Positions 1 through 5,366 of a stretch of DNA of 5,366 bases are shown piece by piece (the first letter of the stretch is position 1; each line of letters starts with the position of its first letter). Both the position numbers and the translations under genes were made by a program. The notes under the pieces are model-generated. The model saw only the letters and a program-made list of their open reading frames with translations, had not been told where the DNA came from and did no database searches. The stretch is from positions 1 to 5,366 of the forward strand of contig CAMJQX010000118.1 in the NCBI GenBank assembly GCA_946408145.1, given 5' to 3'. Origin of the DNA: an uncultured Clostridia bacterium. GTDB lineage: Bacteria > Bacillota_A > Clostridia > Oscillospirales > Oscillospiraceae.

Positions 1-697
1 CGGTGACAGACCACTTGCCTTCGGAAAACTTGTCATAGCCGGCGTACACGAGCATGGTGCCGTCCGCCTGCAGATAAGCGGTCACATTGTTCTCCTCGTC
101 AACAAACTGGCCAATGCTCTCGGGAGCTACGAACTCCTGCTTATAGGCCTGGATAAAGGCGTTGTCGTCGGCATAAAGCGTGCCTTCCTTGCCGGTCATG
201 GTAGCGTTGCGGGTATAGGACTGGCCGGGGGTGACGGGGTAGGTCATCTCAAAGGAATATTCGCCGGCCACGTCGTAGGCATAGCTGGTGGTGCCGTTGG
301 ACTCGTTGCCGGAGGCGTCGACGTAAGCGAGCTTGATCTGGAGGCAGGGAACGCCGTCCTTCTCCACTTCCTTCCAGGTTCCGGAGAGATAGGACTGGGT
401 ATAGGTGGGATTGGAATCGGCATCGGAGGCGTCGTAGTTGGCAAAGGCATACTTGTCGCAGACAGCCGTTCCGTCGGCAGCCAGCGTCAGCAGGAAGGCG
501 TTGTTGAGCATGGAGGCATATTCGCCCTGCTCCTCAAACTTGCCCTCAAACTGGAAGGTTTTCGCGTTCTCGGCTGCGGGAGCCTCCGCAGCAGGCGCCG
601 GGGTATTGGCTGCGGCAGGGGCGCTGGTTTCGCCGCAGGCGGTCAGCATGGCGAGCGCCATCAGCACCGCAAGGATAAGGGAAAGGGTCTTTTTCAC
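1..697 (-). CDS. Putative surface lipoprotein with tandem beta-rich units (C-terminus cut off by window edge)
   Basis: I do not recognise the family. The visible 232 residues begin with a lipoprotein signal: K2-K3, a hydrophobic stretch (residues 4-19) and the lipobox L18-T-A-C21, so the mature protein should be lipidated on Cys21 and sit outside the membrane. An Ala/Pro/Glu-rich linker (about 24-46) follows, then a polar, Tyr/Thr-rich region that looks beta-stranded. Two segments resemble each other: about 68-124 (L-A-A-D-G-T ... S-G-T-W-K ... L-Q-I-K-L) and 208-232 (L-Q-A-D-G-T ... E-G-K-W-S-V-T). This suggests repeated beta-sandwich or lipocalin-like units, which is inference. The start is GTG at 697-695, chosen because AGGAGG (712-707) lies 9 bases upstream and the signal peptide begins there; no upstream ATG fits better. 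It is the last visible gene of the minus-strand operon, 27 bases after the membrane-protein stop. The reading frame is open to base 1. Confidence 0.85.
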   Translation of the reverse strand, partial: MKKTLSLILAVLMALAMLTACGETSAPAAANTPAPAAEAPAAENAKTFQFEGKFEEQGEYASMLNNAFLLTLAADGTAVCDKYAFANYDASDADSNPTYTQSYLSGTWKEVEKDGVPCLQIKLAYVDASGNESNGTTSYAYDVAGEYSFEMTYPVTPGQSYTRNATMTGKEGTLYADDNAFIQAYKQEFVAPESIGQFVDEENNVTAYLQADGTMLVYAGYDKFSEGKWSVT

Positions 698-706
698 GTT
701 TTTGTT

Positions 707-712
707 CCTCCT
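707..712 (-). promoter_or_regulatory. Ribosome binding site fixing a GTG start
   Basis: A perfect AGGAGG lies 9 bases before the GTG start of the truncated lipoprotein, in an AT-rich 27-base gap. It supports the unusual GTG start, which is followed directly by a textbook lipoprotein signal peptide. Confidence 0.8.
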
Positions 713-724
713 GTTTATTATTTT

Positions 725-1147
725 TTATGCAAGTTGATTGTGCTCCATGAAGGACGCCGCCACATGGACAAGCGCCGCCAGGCCGAAGATCACGGCAAAG
801 GTGATCGCCAGGCTGGGATTGCCGCCGAAGAAGGGTACCTTGGTCAGCACGTCCGCCAGAGGATAAGCCGTTTCCACCAGATGGCGGGCAAGGCCTATGG
901 CATAGCAGGCGCCGGCAAGGATCGGGACAAAGCGCAGCCGCAGGGCTTCCCCACCGAGGGCGATCAGGCCGCCGGCAAGGATCAGCGCAAAATTCAGCCA
1001 GTTGAACACGCGGTCGACCGTGCCGGTCACGGGATCCGCCGTGGCCTGATACACGATGAGATAGACGATGGCGCCCACAATGGCCAGACCCGCGGCGATC
1101 AGCGTAAGATAGAAGCCGGGTTTTCTGTCTTTGAACAGGTTTTTCAT
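725..1147 (-). CDS. Small integral membrane protein with four predicted membrane segments, unknown function
   Basis: A 140-residue hydrophobic protein I cannot assign to a family. Four membrane segments can be read: about 12-33, 50-66, 72-90 and 112-134. Positive charges at the N-terminus (K2, K6, R8, K9) and in the short loop between segments 2 and 3 (R70, R72) predict both ends inside the cell. That leaves two outer loops: about 34-49 (contains D-P-V-T-G-T-V-D) and 91-111 (contains P-F-F-G-G-N-P). No catalytic motif, metal-binding motif or signal peptidase site is evident. The ATG at 1147 is chosen over upstream in-frame starts because AAGGAGG lies 6 bases before it, and the longer version would run back into the GH3 gene. 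The GH3 stop and this start are separated by one base (TAA-G-ATG), so translation is probably coupled and the two proteins likely made in proportion. It could be a membrane partner of the GH3 enzyme, but that is inference from position only. Confidence 0.85.
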   Translation of the reverse strand: MKNLFKDRKPGFYLTLIAAGLAIVGAIVYLIVYQATADPVTGTVDRVFNWLNFALILAGGLIALGGEALRLRFVPILAGACYAIGLARHLVETAYPLADVLTKVPFFGGNPSLAITFAVIFGLAALVHVAASFMEHNQLA

Positions 1148-1148
1148 C

Positions 1149-4019
1149 TTACTCCTCCTTCTTCCTTGCCTTGAGGGTGGAGACCGTGAAGAGCGCAAGG
1201 GCTCCCAGCGCAAGCACGCCAAGGGCTGCGTTGACGCCGATCAGCGCGGGCTTCCACCATGGCGTAAAGTCCTCAACGGCGACCTCTTTGCTCAGGCCGT
1301 TGATCAGGTTGGAGCGGCTCATGGAATAGAGATAATAGTGCGCTACCTCGCGCAGCTTGCCCCAGATAAAGCCGTCGCGGTCTTTGGTCAGATAGTTGGA
1401 GGCCTCGGGCACGCGGCCGGGGTCGTTGTTAAACTGGTTGGTGCCCGCCCGCAGCGCGTCGCCGGTGCCCATGTAGCTGGCAGAGTCCTTGGAGGAGTCG
1501 GTCATGTTGATGCCCGTAAAGCCCCATTCGCCGCGCAGCACGGTGGTCATCGTCTCATAGTCGGAGGCGGTCGGGATGCAGCCGATGCGGTTGTAGGCCG
1601 TCATCGTGCCAAGGCTGTGATCCTTCTGCAGACCGCCCTCAAAGCCCTTGAGCGGCCCTTCGCGGTAGGCCTGCTCGGTCATGAAGGTGGCGACGCCGTG
1701 GCGGTTGGTCTCCTGGTCATTGCCGCAGAAGTGCTTGAAGGTCCCCACCAGGCCGTTTTCCGCCATCGCCTTGGTCTGGATCTCCCCGCAGAGATAGCTC
1801 ATGATGGCGTCTTCGGAGTAATACTCAAAGTTTCTTCCGCTGTAGGGGGTGCGGTGAATGTTGCCGCCGGGCGCGTAGATCTGGCGGAAGCCGATCCAGT
1901 AGCTCTCCTCAGCCAGGAATTCGCCGCGCTTTTGCAGCACTTCCTTGCTGAAGCTGCTGGAGGCCACCATTTCGGCATTGAAGAGCACGCCGCTCTGGTG
2001 CCCGTCCGGACCGTCGCCGCCGGCATAGGCCGGGAAGTCGATGGAGGCAATGGCGTCGAGCGCCATCTTGTCGCCGACGATCTGCGCAAGCTCGGTCACG
2101 GCGAGCTCGTCGATGAGCTCCTCCCACAGAGGATCGTCAAAGGGCACGTCCTTCATGTCGATGAAGGCGATGCCGTTTTCCTGCTTGTACTTGTAGGCGC
2201 TGATATCCGGCGCGTCGGCGGGCTTTGCGTACTGGAAGTTCTCCATCAGATCCTGGATCTCCGGCGTCGCCGTCAGCGTGGTCACGGTGTCGGGGAAGGT
2301 GTTCCAGTCGGCGCGGGTCAGATAGGTGACGGCGCCGTCGATGAAATAATTGATGTCGCGGTCTTCAAAATGATTGCTGACGACCTCGCCGGTGTAGGGG
2401 GAGACGGCCCAGGTGCTGTTGTCCAGCTGATCCAGGGTCTCCTTGTGTGCCTTGGCCGCGTCGCCGGGCACGGGATTGCCCTCCGCGTCGGTCATGCCCT
2501 CGGCGCCTCGCGCGGCGAGAACATTGTTGAGCGCGTCGTGGGCGTCGTCGCCGATGGCGAAGTAGTAATCGCCCGCGTCGAAGACATAAGAGCCCGTTTT
2601 GCCGGGATCGGCGCCGTTGACGGCCTTGCTGTCATAGGCGGCGAAGATGTAATCGGAAAAGCTGAGCGTCACGGTCTCGCTCTCGCCGCTGGCAAGGGCG
2701 GCGGTCTTTCCGAAGTCCGCAAGCTGGATGGCGCTCTTCTCGGTCTGCCCGGCTTCCCAGGGCAGCTGAACGTAGAGCTGCACCACGTCCTTGCTCTTTC
2801 CGTCGAAGCCGCCGTTGTTGGTGACCTTGACCTCGGCGGTCACGGTGTGGCTCGTTCTGTCCCAGTCGACGCTCAGAAGCTCCTGGGTAAAGTCGGCATA
2901 GCTCTGCCCCGCGCCGAAGGTGTAGACCATTTCGTCCGCGTAGTTCCAGCTGCCGTCTTTGGAAGCATAGACGCCCTTGGCGCTGTCGGCGTTGTTGACG
3001 CCGAGCACCGTATCCTGATAGCGCGTCTCATAGTACTTGTAGCCTACATAGATGCCCTCGGCATAGACGAGATACTTGTTTTTGTAGAGACCGGTGAGAT
3101 TCGAGAAGGTAAAGTCGCCGGCATTCTGCATGGCGGCGGAGCTGAGAGAATCCGCGGCATAGGTGATCACGTTTCTGCCGGAGGGGTCGGCCTTGCCGGT
3201 CAGAAGATTCGCAACGCCGGTAAAGCCGTAGTTGCCGGGATAGCCGACCCACAAAATCGCGTCCACGCCGTACTCGGGCAGCTCGCCCAGCTCCATGGCG
3301 TAGCCGGAATTGAGCACCACGATGATCTTGTCAAAGCCGGCGTCCTGGATCAGCTTCAGGGTTTCGATCTCCTCCGGGTGCAGGCGCAGCTCGGGGATGT
3401 CCGCCGGGCCCTCCTGCCAGTCGCCCTGCAGGCCGTGGTTCAGGTCGCCCTCTTCCCCGCCGAAGCGGCTCATGACATAGATCGCCGCGTCGCTGTAATC
3501 GGAAAAGCTGTTTGTCACGCCGCTGTAGCTGGTGGCCGGGATCTCGCCGATCAGGCCGGTTTTGGTCCGGCTGCCGCCGGCGGCGACGATGGCGTTATAG
3601 GCGGCTTCGTTGACGGAAACGCCCGCCTCCTTCAGCGCGTCATACAGGTTGACGCCGGTGTTCGCCGGGCCGCCGGAGCCGCCGTGGTAGACAGGCGTGG
3701 CTGCCGCGTAGCCGAACAGCGTCACTTTAGCCGAAGCGCCGAGCGGCAAAGCCTTGTCCTCGTTGCGGAGCAGGACGCTTCCTTCCTCCTGCGACTGGAT
3801 CAGGTAGGTTTCGAGATCCGCGCGCATTTCTTCCATGCTGCCGTAAGCGGAAGGATAATAGTTCGTGTCGTCGGACACGGCCTGAACCGGCGGCAGGGTC
3901 CCGAGAAAGAGGTTGACGTCTCCTTCCCGGTGGAAGGCGAGAGCGGTCCCAAAGCCGGTCATGCTCAGCACGAGGATCAGCAGCACGGAAATGCCCCGCC
4001 AGAAATTGGATTTTTTCAT
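1149..4019 (-). CDS. Membrane-tethered glycoside hydrolase family 3 beta-glycosidase with reversed domain order
   Basis: This 956-residue protein is a GH3 enzyme, a retaining exo-acting beta-glycosidase family (beta-glucosidase, beta-xylosidase and similar). Domains run opposite to the usual order. The GH3 C-terminal alpha/beta domain comes first (about 78-330: E-G-S-V-L-L-R-N-E at 79-87, G-G-S-G-G at 113-117, a likely acid/base region G-G-E-E-G-D at 187-192, and Y-V-G-Y-K-Y-Y-E-T-R at 324-333). A fibronectin-III-like domain follows (about 373-490), then a linker containing Y-L-T-R-A-D-W (566-572), then the TIM-barrel catalytic domain (about 625-908). The barrel has D-G-P-D-G (669-673), G-R-N-F-E-Y-Y-S-E-D (728-737), K-H-F (762-764), Q-E-T-N-R (769-773) and the predicted nucleophile Asp841 in G-I-N-M-T-D-S. 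Reversed order is known in some clostridial and rumen GH3 enzymes. A hydrophobic N-terminal segment (about 8-28, possible cleavage after A-L-A at 28) and a C-terminal membrane segment (about 923-946) with the tail K-A-R-K-K-E-E place the enzyme outside, anchored to the membrane. The ATG at 4019 has GGAGGG 7 bases upstream. Key catalytic residues look intact; the substrate cannot be told. Confidence 0.96.
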   Translation of the reverse strand: MKKSNFWRGISVLLILVLSMTGFGTALAFHREGDVNLFLGTLPPVQAVSDDTNYYPSAYGSMEEMRADLETYLIQSQEEGSVLLRNEDKALPLGASAKVTLFGYAAATPVYHGGSGGPANTGVNLYDALKEAGVSVNEAAYNAIVAAGGSRTKTGLIGEIPATSYSGVTNSFSDYSDAAIYVMSRFGGEEGDLNHGLQGDWQEGPADIPELRLHPEEIETLKLIQDAGFDKIIVVLNSGYAMELGELPEYGVDAILWVGYPGNYGFTGVANLLTGKADPSGRNVITYAADSLSSAAMQNAGDFTFSNLTGLYKNKYLVYAEGIYVGYKYYETRYQDTVLGVNNADSAKGVYASKDGSWNYADEMVYTFGAGQSYADFTQELLSVDWDRTSHTVTAEVKVTNNGGFDGKSKDVVQLYVQLPWEAGQTEKSAIQLADFGKTAALASGESETVTLSFSDYIFAAYDSKAVNGADPGKTGSYVFDAGDYYFAIGDDAHDALNNVLAARGAEGMTDAEGNPVPGDAAKAHKETLDQLDNSTWAVSPYTGEVVSNHFEDRDINYFIDGAVTYLTRADWNTFPDTVTTLTATPEIQDLMENFQYAKPADAPDISAYKYKQENGIAFIDMKDVPFDDPLWEELIDELAVTELAQIVGDKMALDAIASIDFPAYAGGDGPDGHQSGVLFNAEMVASSSFSKEVLQKRGEFLAEESYWIGFRQIYAPGGNIHRTPYSGRNFEYYSEDAIMSYLCGEIQTKAMAENGLVGTFKHFCGNDQETNRHGVATFMTEQAYREGPLKGFEGGLQKDHSLGTMTAYNRIGCIPTASDYETMTTVLRGEWGFTGINMTDSSKDSASYMGTGDALRAGTNQFNNDPGRVPEASNYLTKDRDGFIWGKLREVAHYYLYSMSRSNLINGLSKEVAVEDFTPWWKPALIGVNAALGVLALGALALFTVSTLKARKKEE
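1152..1160 (-). promoter_or_regulatory. Ribosome binding site embedded in the last codons of the GH3 gene
   Basis: AAGGAGGAG encodes the final K-E-E of the GH3 protein and also serves as the Shine-Dalgarno sequence for the membrane protein that starts 1 base after the GH3 stop. The core AGGAGG (1159-1154) is 6 bases from that ATG. The arrangement is typical of translational coupling. Confidence 0.75.
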
Positions 4020-4049
4020 CGCTTGTCCCTCCGGGTCATGTGGGCCGGA

Positions 4050-4676
4050 TCAGGCCGAGAGCTCGGGGGTGTAATCGAAGCTGGCGGTCTTCTGGTTGAC
4101 CTGGATGCTTGCGCCGGTGAAGCTCAGGCTTTCGAGGTACTGGGCGGCGGTCCAGGGCTGGGCGTCCGGATCGTAGATCGGGGCGCCGGTGGTCTGGTCA
4201 TAGCCCGTGGGCGGCACGACCTTCTTGCCCATGTCGTCGTTCCAGTTGTCGGTATCCAGCCAGTAGGTCTGGTCATAGCTCTCCACGACGCGGGTGGGAG
4301 CGGAGAGGACGACGTCCAGCAGATCCTCGTCCAGGTCGTTGACCTGAGAGGTGTAGGTGCCGTAGAATTTGACGATGGAGTTGGTGCGCTCGTTGCCCTT
4401 GGCGTCGTTGGTGCTCTCAGCCAGCTCCAGCGCGGAGAAGGTGGAAGCGGAGACGATGGCGACATAGGTGTTGTCGTCCAGGAGCGTGATCTCCTGCTGG
4501 GTGAAGGTGGTCAGATAGTAGTTATACTGGGGACGCATGTTGGAATAGGAAAGCTCTGCGGGAGAGAGGTAGACGCCGACGGTTTTCGCGTTGCCGGACG
4601 CCGCGCTGCCGCCGCAGCCGGCCAGCAGAACCGCCACCATGGCGACTGCGAGGATGATGGACAGAAGCTTTTTCAT
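4050..4676 (-). CDS. Putative surface lipoprotein, unknown function, first gene of the GH3 operon
   Basis: A 208-residue predicted lipoprotein I cannot assign to a family. It has a signal peptide (K2-K3, hydrophobic 4-18) with lipobox L18-A-G-C21, so it should be anchored on the outer face of the membrane. A short Gly/Ser/Ala linker (22-29) is followed by a domain rich in Thr, Tyr and Asp. Its core (about 62-126: I-T-L-L-D-D-N-T-Y ... F-Y-G-T-Y-T ... L-L-D-V-V-L-S) has the same general pattern as the other lipoprotein in this operon (strand, D-G-T or D-N-T turn, later G-T-W or G-T-Y, then an alternating hydrophobic strand). A distant relationship is possible but unproven. The second half has aromatic/acidic stretches (Y-W-L-D-T-D-N-W at 138-145), compatible with sugar contact, though no known carbohydrate-binding motif is seen. 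The start is the second of two nearby ATGs (see the ribosome binding site entry). The GH3 gene starts 30 bases after this stop, so the two are probably co-transcribed. Confidence 0.88.
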   Translation of the reverse strand: MKKLLSIILAVAMVAVLLAGCGGSAASGNAKTVGVYLSPAELSYSNMRPQYNYYLTTFTQQEITLLDDNTYVAIVSASTFSALELAESTNDAKGNERTNSIVKFYGTYTSQVNDLDEDLLDVVLSAPTRVVESYDQTYWLDTDNWNDDMGKKVVPPTGYDQTTGAPIYDPDAQPWTAAQYLESLSFTGASIQVNQKTASFDYTPELSA

Positions 4677-4683
4677 TTTCATT

Positions 4684-4689
4684 CCTCCT
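4684..4689 (-). promoter_or_regulatory. Ribosome binding site choosing between two ATG codons
   Basis: AGGAGG lies only 1 base from an ATG at 4682 but 7 bases from the in-frame ATG at 4676. Normal spacing favours 4676, giving a lipoprotein beginning M-K-K-L-L rather than M-K-M-K-K. Confidence 0.75.
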
Positions 4690-4724
4690 ATATCGGGGCG
4701 TATTTTCCCCCTTGTTGCATGGAC

Positions 4725-4753
4725 AGCATATTTGTTTCACGCCTCTTCTTCAA
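4725..4753 (-). promoter_or_regulatory. Candidate sigma-A promoter of the lipoprotein-GH3 operon
   Basis: On the minus strand TTGAAG (4753-4748) and TATGCT (4730-4725) are separated by 17 bases. Each hexamer matches the sigma-A consensus at four of six positions. Transcription would begin near 4718, leaving a leader of about 40 bases before the start at 4676. A GTTTCA element (4734-4739) lies in the spacer, so a bound regulator could act directly on this promoter. This is only a pattern match. Confidence 0.45.
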
Positions 4754-4823
4754 TTCCAATCGCATAACCTTGCTTTGAAACAGCACACTCTTTCATTCCA
4801 GGCCTACGAAGTTTCGTTTCAAA
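4734..4823. repeat. GTTTCA-type repeats and an 8-base inverted repeat in the divergent spacer
   Basis: TTTGAAAC (4774-4781) and GTTTCAAA (4816-4823) form a perfect inverted repeat with centres 42 bases apart, about four helical turns. A further GTTTCA (4734-4739) lies upstream in the same orientation as the right arm, and the right arm is preceded by an extra GTTTC (4811-4815), giving GTTTCGTTTC. The right arm abuts the -35 box of the response regulator promoter and the leftmost copy is inside the operon promoter. A regulator binding site is plausible. The repeats do not match the AgrA-type LytTR direct-repeat consensus well, so the bound protein is unknown. Confidence 0.4.
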
Positions 4824-4852
4824 TTGACTTTCTTGCGCCAATTGTTTATAGT
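4824..4852 (+). promoter_or_regulatory. Candidate sigma-A promoter of the response regulator gene
   Basis: TTGACT (4824-4829) and TATAGT (4847-4852) are separated by exactly 17 bases; each matches the sigma-A consensus at five of six positions. Transcription would start near 4859, right before the AAGGGG ribosome binding site at 4861-4866, leaving a leader of only about 17 bases. Confidence 0.7.
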
Positions 4853-4875
4853 GTTGCATAAAGGGGATGAGAAAC

Positions 4876-5366
4876 ATGATTCGAATCGCCATCGTGGAGG
4901 ACGACAGGGAGCACGCGCTTCGGCTGGAAAACGCGCTGAAGAAATACGCCGACGAGCATAAGCTGACCCTGCAGATCCGCGTTTTTTACAACGTGATCAG
5001 CTTTCTTGAGCAATATGCGGGAGACTATGAAATTGTGTTCATGGACATCATGATGCCCATGATGAACGGGATGGACGCCTCCCGGATGCTGCGGGAGAAG
5101 GACGAAAACGTCATGCTGATTTTTGTCACCAGCATGGGGCAGTACGCCATCCGGGGCTATGAGGTCTCCGCCTCCGATTTCATCGTCAAGCCGGTGGAAT
5201 ACCCCTCCTTCGCCCTCAAATTCACGCGGGCGCTCAGCAAGCTCCCCAAGAAGGAGGACCGTGACATTCTCATCCGCACGGAGACCGGCTTTGTCAAGCT
5301 GTCGCCGGACCGCATCACGTACGTCGAGGTGCGATCCCACCACTGCATATACCACACGAGATCCGG
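4876..5366 (+). CDS. LytTR-family response regulator (C-terminus cut off by window edge)
   Basis: A two-component response regulator, cytoplasmic, expected to be phosphorylated by a partner histidine kinase and then to bind DNA. The visible 163 residues hold a full receiver domain (about 2-122) with the acidic pair E8-D9-D10, phosphoacceptor Asp57 in F-M-D-I-M-M-P, Thr85 and Lys105 in V-K-P. The stretch G-Y-E-V-S-A-S-D-F-I-V-K-P-V is typical of regulators of the AgrA/LytR type. From about 130 the beginning of a LytTR DNA-binding domain follows (I-L-I-R-T-E-T-G-F-V-K-L ... I-T-Y-V-E-V). Such proteins are usually about 230-250 residues, so roughly the last third is missing here. The start is ATG 4876, 9 bases after AAGGGG; an in-frame ATG at 4867 touches that site directly and is less likely. 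The gene diverges from the GH3 operon, so it may regulate it. No kinase gene is visible; it would be expected downstream. Confidence 0.93.
   Translation, partial: MIRIAIVEDDREHALRLENALKKYADEHKLTLQIRVFYNVISFLEQYAGDYEIVFMDIMMPMMNGMDASRMLREKDENVMLIFVTSMGQYAIRGYEVSASDFIVKPVEYPSFALKFTRALSKLPKKEDRDILIRTETGFVKLSPDRITYVEVRSHHCIYHTRS

Noticed and set aside
698..724. AT-rich gap between the membrane protein and the last lipoprotein as a possible terminator or promoter.
   Set aside because: There is no inverted repeat, and the gap is too short for a separate promoter; it simply holds the next ribosome binding site.
734..1174. Plus-strand open frame of 146 codons opposite the small membrane protein.
   Set aside because: The minus-strand frame has a good ribosome binding site, coupling to the GH3 stop and a coherent four-segment membrane topology with positive-inside charge; the plus-strand product is charged and featureless.
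4695..4711. Possible hairpin in the operon leader (GGGG ... CCCC with an 8-base loop) just upstream of the first ribosome binding site.
   Set aside because: The stem is only four pairs with a loose loop and no following T-run, so neither a terminator nor a riboswitch can be supported.
1131..4778. A 1215-codon open frame on the plus strand, antisense to both the GH3 and first lipoprotein genes.
   Set aside because: Its codons lie exactly opposite those of both real genes, so it stays open simply because they avoid TTA, CTA and TCA codons (the complements of the stops) in GC-rich DNA. Its translation is low-complexity Gly/Val/Ala/His-rich, whereas the minus strand shows conserved GH3 motifs, signal peptides and ribosome binding sites.
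4841..4857. ATTGTTTAT / TAGTGTTGC as possible LytTR (AgrA-type) binding repeats.
   Set aside because: Both match the consensus only partly, they overlap the -10 box, and the 12-13-base spacing expected for paired sites is absent.
4846..5355. Open frames on the minus strand across the response regulator region (also 5157-5357).
   Set aside because: They are antisense to a clear receiver/LytTR coding sequence and have no recognisable motif.

Overview
The window looks like chromosomal DNA from a GC-rich Gram-positive anaerobe of the class Clostridia, probably a gut-type Oscillospiraceae or Lachnospiraceae relative. That placement is inference. It rests on strong AGGAGG ribosome binding sites, Gram-positive lipoprotein signals (L-A-G-C and L-T-A-C lipoboxes), a LytTR-type response regulator, and a glycoside hydrolase family 3 (GH3) enzyme with the reversed domain order known from rumen and gut clostridia. 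No gene in the window allows a species call.

Layout: four genes on the minus strand form one tight cluster, read from about 4718 down to the window start. In transcription order they are a 208-residue surface lipoprotein (4676-4050), a 956-residue membrane-tethered GH3 beta-glycosidase (4019-1149), a 140-residue protein with four membrane segments (1147-725), and a second lipoprotein cut off by the window edge (697-1). Gaps are 30, 1 and 27 bases, each gene has a good Shine-Dalgarno sequence, and there is no terminator-like structure between them, so they are very likely one operon. Diverging from it on the plus strand is a response regulator (4876 to the window end) with a receiver domain and the beginning of a LytTR DNA-binding domain.

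The 4683-4875 spacer holds one plausible sigma-A promoter in each direction, both with 17-base spacers. Between them lies an 8-base perfect inverted repeat (TTTGAAAC / GTTTCAAA) whose arms are 42 bases apart centre to centre. A third GTTTCA lies inside the minus-strand promoter. This is a good candidate control region.

Working model (inference): the response regulator, with a sensor kinase outside the window, controls a surface module. In that module a GH3 enzyme held to the membrane at one or both ends acts on a glycan or glycoside outside the cell, alongside two lipoproteins of unknown function and a small integral membrane protein. The GH3 family assignment and the LytTR assignment are firm. 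The substrate, the roles of the other three proteins and the regulatory link are not shown by the sequence.
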